Of a DNA stretch of 64,000 nt, positions 60,933 to 64,000 are shown one piece after another (the first letter of the stretch is position 1; each line of letters begins with the position of its first letter). This DNA is from Streptomyces luteolifulvus (lineage in GTDB: Bacteria; Actinomycetota; Actinomycetes; Streptomycetales; Streptomycetaceae): the NCBI RefSeq assembly GCF_008806595.1, contig NZ_VZRB01000002.1, positions 248,001 to 312,000 of the forward strand. The letters are read 5' to 3'. The position numbers and the translations under genes were made by a program. The notes below the pieces were generated by a model. The model saw only the letters and a program-made list of their open reading frames with translations. It was not told the DNA's origin and ran no database searches.

Positions 60933-62597
60933 ATGAGCCCCGTCCTCGCTGACGTGCTCCTGGTGACCGCGCTGATCGGCGCGCTCGCCCTGGTGCACCG
61001 TCCCCTCGGCGACTACATGGCCGCCATCTACTCGTCCAAGAAGCACCTGCGCGTCGAGAAGTGGATCTACCGCTCGGTGGGTGCCAACCCCGACACGGAA
61101 ATGCGCTGGCCCGCCTACCTGCGCGGGGTGCTGGCCTTCTCCGCGGTGAGCGTGCTGTTCCTGTACCTGCTGCAGCGGGTACAGGACAAGCTGCCGCTGT
61201 CGCTCGGCTTCAAGCCGATCACTCCGGACCAGGCGTTCAACACCGCCGTGTCGTTCGTGTCGAACACGAACTGGCAGTCGTACTCGGGTGAGGTGGCGAT
61301 GAGCCACGTCACCCAGACCGCCGGACTGGCCGTGCAGAACTTCGTGTCCGCCGCTGTCGGCATCGCCGTGGCGGTGGCGCTGGTGCGCGGCTTCGCGCGC
61401 TCCCGCACCGGGGACCTGGGCAACTTCTGGGCGGACCTGGTGCGCGGCATCGTCCGCATCCTGATCCCGATCTCCGTGGTCGCCGCCGTGATCCTCATCG
61501 CCGCCGGCGCCATCCAGAACTTCGGTGACATCCACACCATCACCACGCTGACCGGCGACAAGCAGGCCATCAGCCCCGGTGCGGTCGCCTCCCAGGAGGC
61601 CATCAAGGACCTGGGGACGAACGGCGGTGGCTTCTTCAACGCCAACAGTTCGCACCCGTTCGAGAACCCGGGCGGCTTCACCAACCTGCTGGAGATCTTC
61701 CTGCTGCTGGTGATCCCGTTCTCGCTGCCGCGCACCTTCGGCAAGATGGTCGGCAACGTCAAGCAGGGCTACGCCATCGTCGCGGCCATGGGGATCATCT
61801 GGTTCCTCGCCGTGGTCGCCGTGACCTGGATCGAGTACGCCCACCCCGGTATCGCCTCCCAGATCGCCGGCGGCTCGATGGAGGGCAAGGAGCAGCGGTT
61901 CGGCGAAGGCCCGTCCTCCCTCTTCGCGGTGTCGACGACGATGACCTCGACCGGCTCGGTGAACTCCTTCCACGACTCCTTCCAGGGCCTGTCCGGCGGT
62001 GTGCTCCTGCTGGGCATGATGCTCGGCGAGATCGCGCCCGGCGGTGTCGGTTCCGGTCTCTACGGCATGCTGATCATGGCGATCATCGCGGTGTTCCTCG
62101 CCGGGCTGATGGTCGGCCGCACGCCCGAGTACCTGGGCAAGAAGATCGGCACCCGCGAGATCAAGCTGGCCGCCTGCTACATCCTCATCACCCCCGCGCT
62201 GGTGCTGATCGGCACCGCGGTGGCGCTGGCTCTGCCCGACGGCAAGGACGCCATGACCAACATCGGGGCACACGGCTTCTCCGAGGTCCTGTACGCCTAC
62301 ACGTCGGCCTCGAACAACAACGGCTCCGCGTTCGCGGGATTCGGAGCCAACACCGAGTTCTTCAACACGACGCTGGGCCTGTGCATGGCCCTGGGCCGGT
62401 TCCTGCCGATGGTGTTCGTGCTGGCACTGGCCGGCTCGCTCGCCGAGCAGAAGCCGATCCCCGACACCGCGGGCACGCTTCGTACGGAGAAGCCGTTGTT
62501 CACCGGCCTCCTTGTAGGCGCCATCATGATCGTCACCGGTCTGACGTTCTTCCCGGCCCTCGCGCTGGGCCCGCTCGCCGAAGGGCTGGCGGCATGA
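60933..62597 (+). CDS. kdpA: Potassium-transporting ATPase, potassium-binding subunit
   Basis: 554 residues, normal for KdpA. About ten membrane helices carry the selectivity-filter-like loops: [47 protein letters not shown] and [12 protein letters not shown]. The subunit binds and passes K+ as the channel-like part of the Kdp P-type ATPase. ATG 60933 lies 8 bases after the kdpF stop; its own stop overlaps kdpB (ATGA). Confidence 0.96.
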   Translation: MSPVLADVLLVTALIGALALVHRPLGDYMAAIYSSKKHLRVEKWIYRSVGANPDTEMRWPAYLRGVLAFSAVSVLFLYLLQRVQDKLPLSLGFKPITPDQAFNTAVSFVSNTNWQSYSGEVAMSHVTQTAGLAVQNFVSAAVGIAVAVALVRGFARSRTGDLGNFWADLVRGIVRILIPISVVAAVILIAAGAIQNFGDIHTITTLTGDKQAISPGAVASQEAIKDLGTNGGGFFNANSSHPFENPGGFTNLLEIFLLLVIPFSLPRTFGKMVGNVKQGYAIVAAMGIIWFLAVVAVTWIEYAHPGIASQIAGGSMEGKEQRFGEGPSSLFAVSTTMTSTGSVNSFHDSFQGLSGGVLLLGMMLGEIAPGGVGSGLYGMLIMAIIAVFLAGLMVGRTPEYLGKKIGTREIKLAACYILITPALVLIGTAVALALPDGKDAMTNIGAHGFSEVLYAYTSASNNNGSAFAGFGANTEFFNTTLGLCMALGRFLPMVFVLALAGSLAEQKPIPDTAGTLRTEKPLFTGLLVGAIMIVTGLTFFPALALGPLAEGLAA

Positions 62598-64000
62598 CCA
62601 TCAACACCAAGAAGCAAGAGGACCCGATGTCCACGGTTACCCCGACCCGGGCACCGCACCAGGACGTACCGACCGGGCACAAGCCCGCCGAGGGCCGCGT
62701 CGGCGCGGGCCTGTTCGACCCCAGGCAACTCGTCAAGTCACTGCCCGACGCGTTCCGCAAGCTCGGCCCGCGGGTGATGGTCAAGTCCCCCGTGATGTTC
62801 GTCGTGCTCATCGGCTCGGTGGTCACCACCGTGCTGGCGATCAAGACCCCGGGCGACTGGTTCGGCTGGGTCATCGCCGCCTGGCTGTGGCTGACCGTCG
62901 TCTTCGCCAACCTGGCGGAAGCGGTGGCCGAGGGCCGCGGCAGGGCCCAGGCGGACACGCTGCGCAAGGCCAAGACCGACACCGTGGCGCGCCGACTCGT
63001 CGGGGACTCCGAAGAGCGCGTGCCCGGCACGGAGTTGAAGGTCGGCGACCTGGTCGTGTGCGAGGCCGACGACACCATCCCCGGCGACGGTGACGTCGTC
63101 GAGGGTGTCGCCTCCGTCGATGAGTCGGCGATCACTGGCGAGTCCGCGCCCGTCATCCGCGAGTCCGGCGGCGACCGCAGCGCCGTCACCGGCGGCACGA
63201 AGGTGCTCTCCGACCGGATCGTCATCAAGATCACGACCAAGCCGGGCGAGACCTTCATCGACCGGATGATCAACCTGGTCGAGGGCGCAGCACGGCAGAA
63301 GACGCCGAACGAGATCGCACTGAACATCCTGCTCGCCTCGCTCACCATCGTCTTCCTGCTTGCGGTCGTGACGCTGAAGCCGTTCGCCATCTACGCGGGC
63401 GCCGACAAGCAGACCTCCATGATCGTGCTCACCGCGCTGCTGGTCTGCCTGATCCCGACCACGATCGGCGCACTGCTCTCCGCGATCGGCATCGCGGGCA
63501 TGGACCGCCTGGTCCAGCGCAACGTACTCGCCATGTCCGGCCGCGCGGTCGAGGCCGCCGGTGACGTCTCGACGCTGCTGCTCGACAAGACCGGCACCAT
63601 CACGCTCGGCAACCGCCAAGCGGCCGAGTTCGTGCCGGTGCGCGGGACCACCGAGCCCGAGGTCGCGGACGCCGCCCAGCTGTCCTCGCTGGCCGACGAG
63701 ACGCCCGAGGGCCGCTCGATCGTCGTCCTGGCGAAGGAGAAGCACGGTCTGCGCGAGCGGCACCAGGGGGAGCTCGTCGGCGCCGAGTGGATCGCCTTCA
63801 CCGCCCAGACTCGTATGTCGGGTGTGGACGTCGACGGGCGCAAGGTCCGCAAAGGCGCGGCCGGTTCGGTCATCGCCTGGGTCCAGGAGCAGGGCGGCAC
63901 GGTTGCCGAGGACGCGGACACGACCGCCAACCGGATCTCCGAGGCGGGCGGTACGCCGCTGCTCGTCGCCGTCGAGGACGACCGGGGTGCCCGGATCCTG
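62594..64000 (+). CDS. kdpB: Potassium-transporting ATPase, ATP-binding subunit (truncated by window end)
   Basis: The frame is open from ATG 62594 (overlapping the kdpA stop) to the window edge, 469 codons of about 690 expected. The phosphorylation motif LDKTGTIT has Asp331; the TGES dephosphorylation motif is in [25 protein letters not shown] is typical of KdpB. An in-frame ATG at 62627 with AGAGGA upstream is an alternative start. KdpB couples ATP hydrolysis to K+ pumping by KdpA. kdpC presumably follows outside the window. Confidence 0.95.
   Translation, partial: MTINTKKQEDPMSTVTPTRAPHQDVPTGHKPAEGRVGAGLFDPRQLVKSLPDAFRKLGPRVMVKSPVMFVVLIGSVVTTVLAIKTPGDWFGWVIAAWLWLTVVFANLAEAVAEGRGRAQADTLRKAKTDTVARRLVGDSEERVPGTELKVGDLVVCEADDTIPGDGDVVEGVASVDESAITGESAPVIRESGGDRSAVTGGTKVLSDRIVIKITTKPGETFIDRMINLVEGAARQKTPNEIALNILLASLTIVFLLAVVTLKPFAIYAGADKQTSMIVLTALLVCLIPTTIGALLSAIGIAGMDRLVQRNVLAMSGRAVEAAGDVSTLLLDKTGTITLGNRQAAEFVPVRGTTEPEVADAAQLSSLADETPEGRSIVVLAKEKHGLRERHQGELVGAEWIAFTAQTRMSGVDVDGRKVRKGAAGSVIAWVQEQGGTVAEDADTTANRISEAGGTPLLVAVEDDRGARIL

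Overview
The window is a high-GC actinobacterial chromosome segment, almost certainly from Streptomyces. The evidence is GC-rich third codon positions, GTG starts, GTGA/ATGA gene overlaps, a single mce operon, a LAL-type LuxR giant regulator, a trypsin-like secreted protease, and several families typical of streptomycetes. I saw no rRNA, tRNA, CRISPR array, intact integrase or transposase.

1-7,950 holds two membrane or secreted proteins, an HxlR regulator divergent from an AlaA-like aminotransferase, a frame-broken phosphopantetheinyl transferase relic, a histidine phosphatase followed by a 12-unit 32-bp tandem repeat, a thioesterase, an NmrA-like reductase and an AraC regulator. 7,951-28,659 is a purine/ureide and glyoxylate block interrupted by a mce operon. 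uraD-uraH-uricase-8-oxoguanine deaminase (minus strand) take urate to allantoin. hyi-glxR and gcl convert glyoxylate to glycerate. The hyi and gcl promoters carry the same paired palindromes (TTCCR-N5-YGGAA, centres 21 bp apart), so they probably share one repressor. Between the halves lie an ECF sigma factor with a membrane-associated proline-rich tail, an MlaF/MceG-type ATPase, two YrbE permeases, MceA-F and two Mce-associated proteins, nearly all translationally coupled.

28,700-41,800 carries a zinc-ribbon protein with an Mrr-like domain, two acyl-CoA synthetases divergent from a GAF-LuxR regulator (with two CCCCGAACGGGG sites between them), a LAL regulator, a trypsin, an AlkZ-like DNA glycosylase, a Ser/Thr kinase and CorA.

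From about 41,800 to 60,700 the sequence changes character. Gene density falls, intergenic stretches lengthen and broken genes accumulate: an Rv1733c-family tail, frameshifted membrane proteins, two yqiJ remnants, a flotillin stub joined to an unrelated tail, a helicase N-terminus joined to another protein, and a truncated APC permease. The intact genes there are mostly ion and pH homeostasis functions: a CPA antiporter with a CBS protein and an ArsB/NhaD permease, an RCK-containing K+/H+ antiporter, an SPFH/NfeD pair, a two-domain NAD-binding K+-channel-like protein and a second CBS protein. The window ends inside kdpB of a kdpFAB operon. I read this half as an eroding accessory region whose surviving theme is cation/proton balance.
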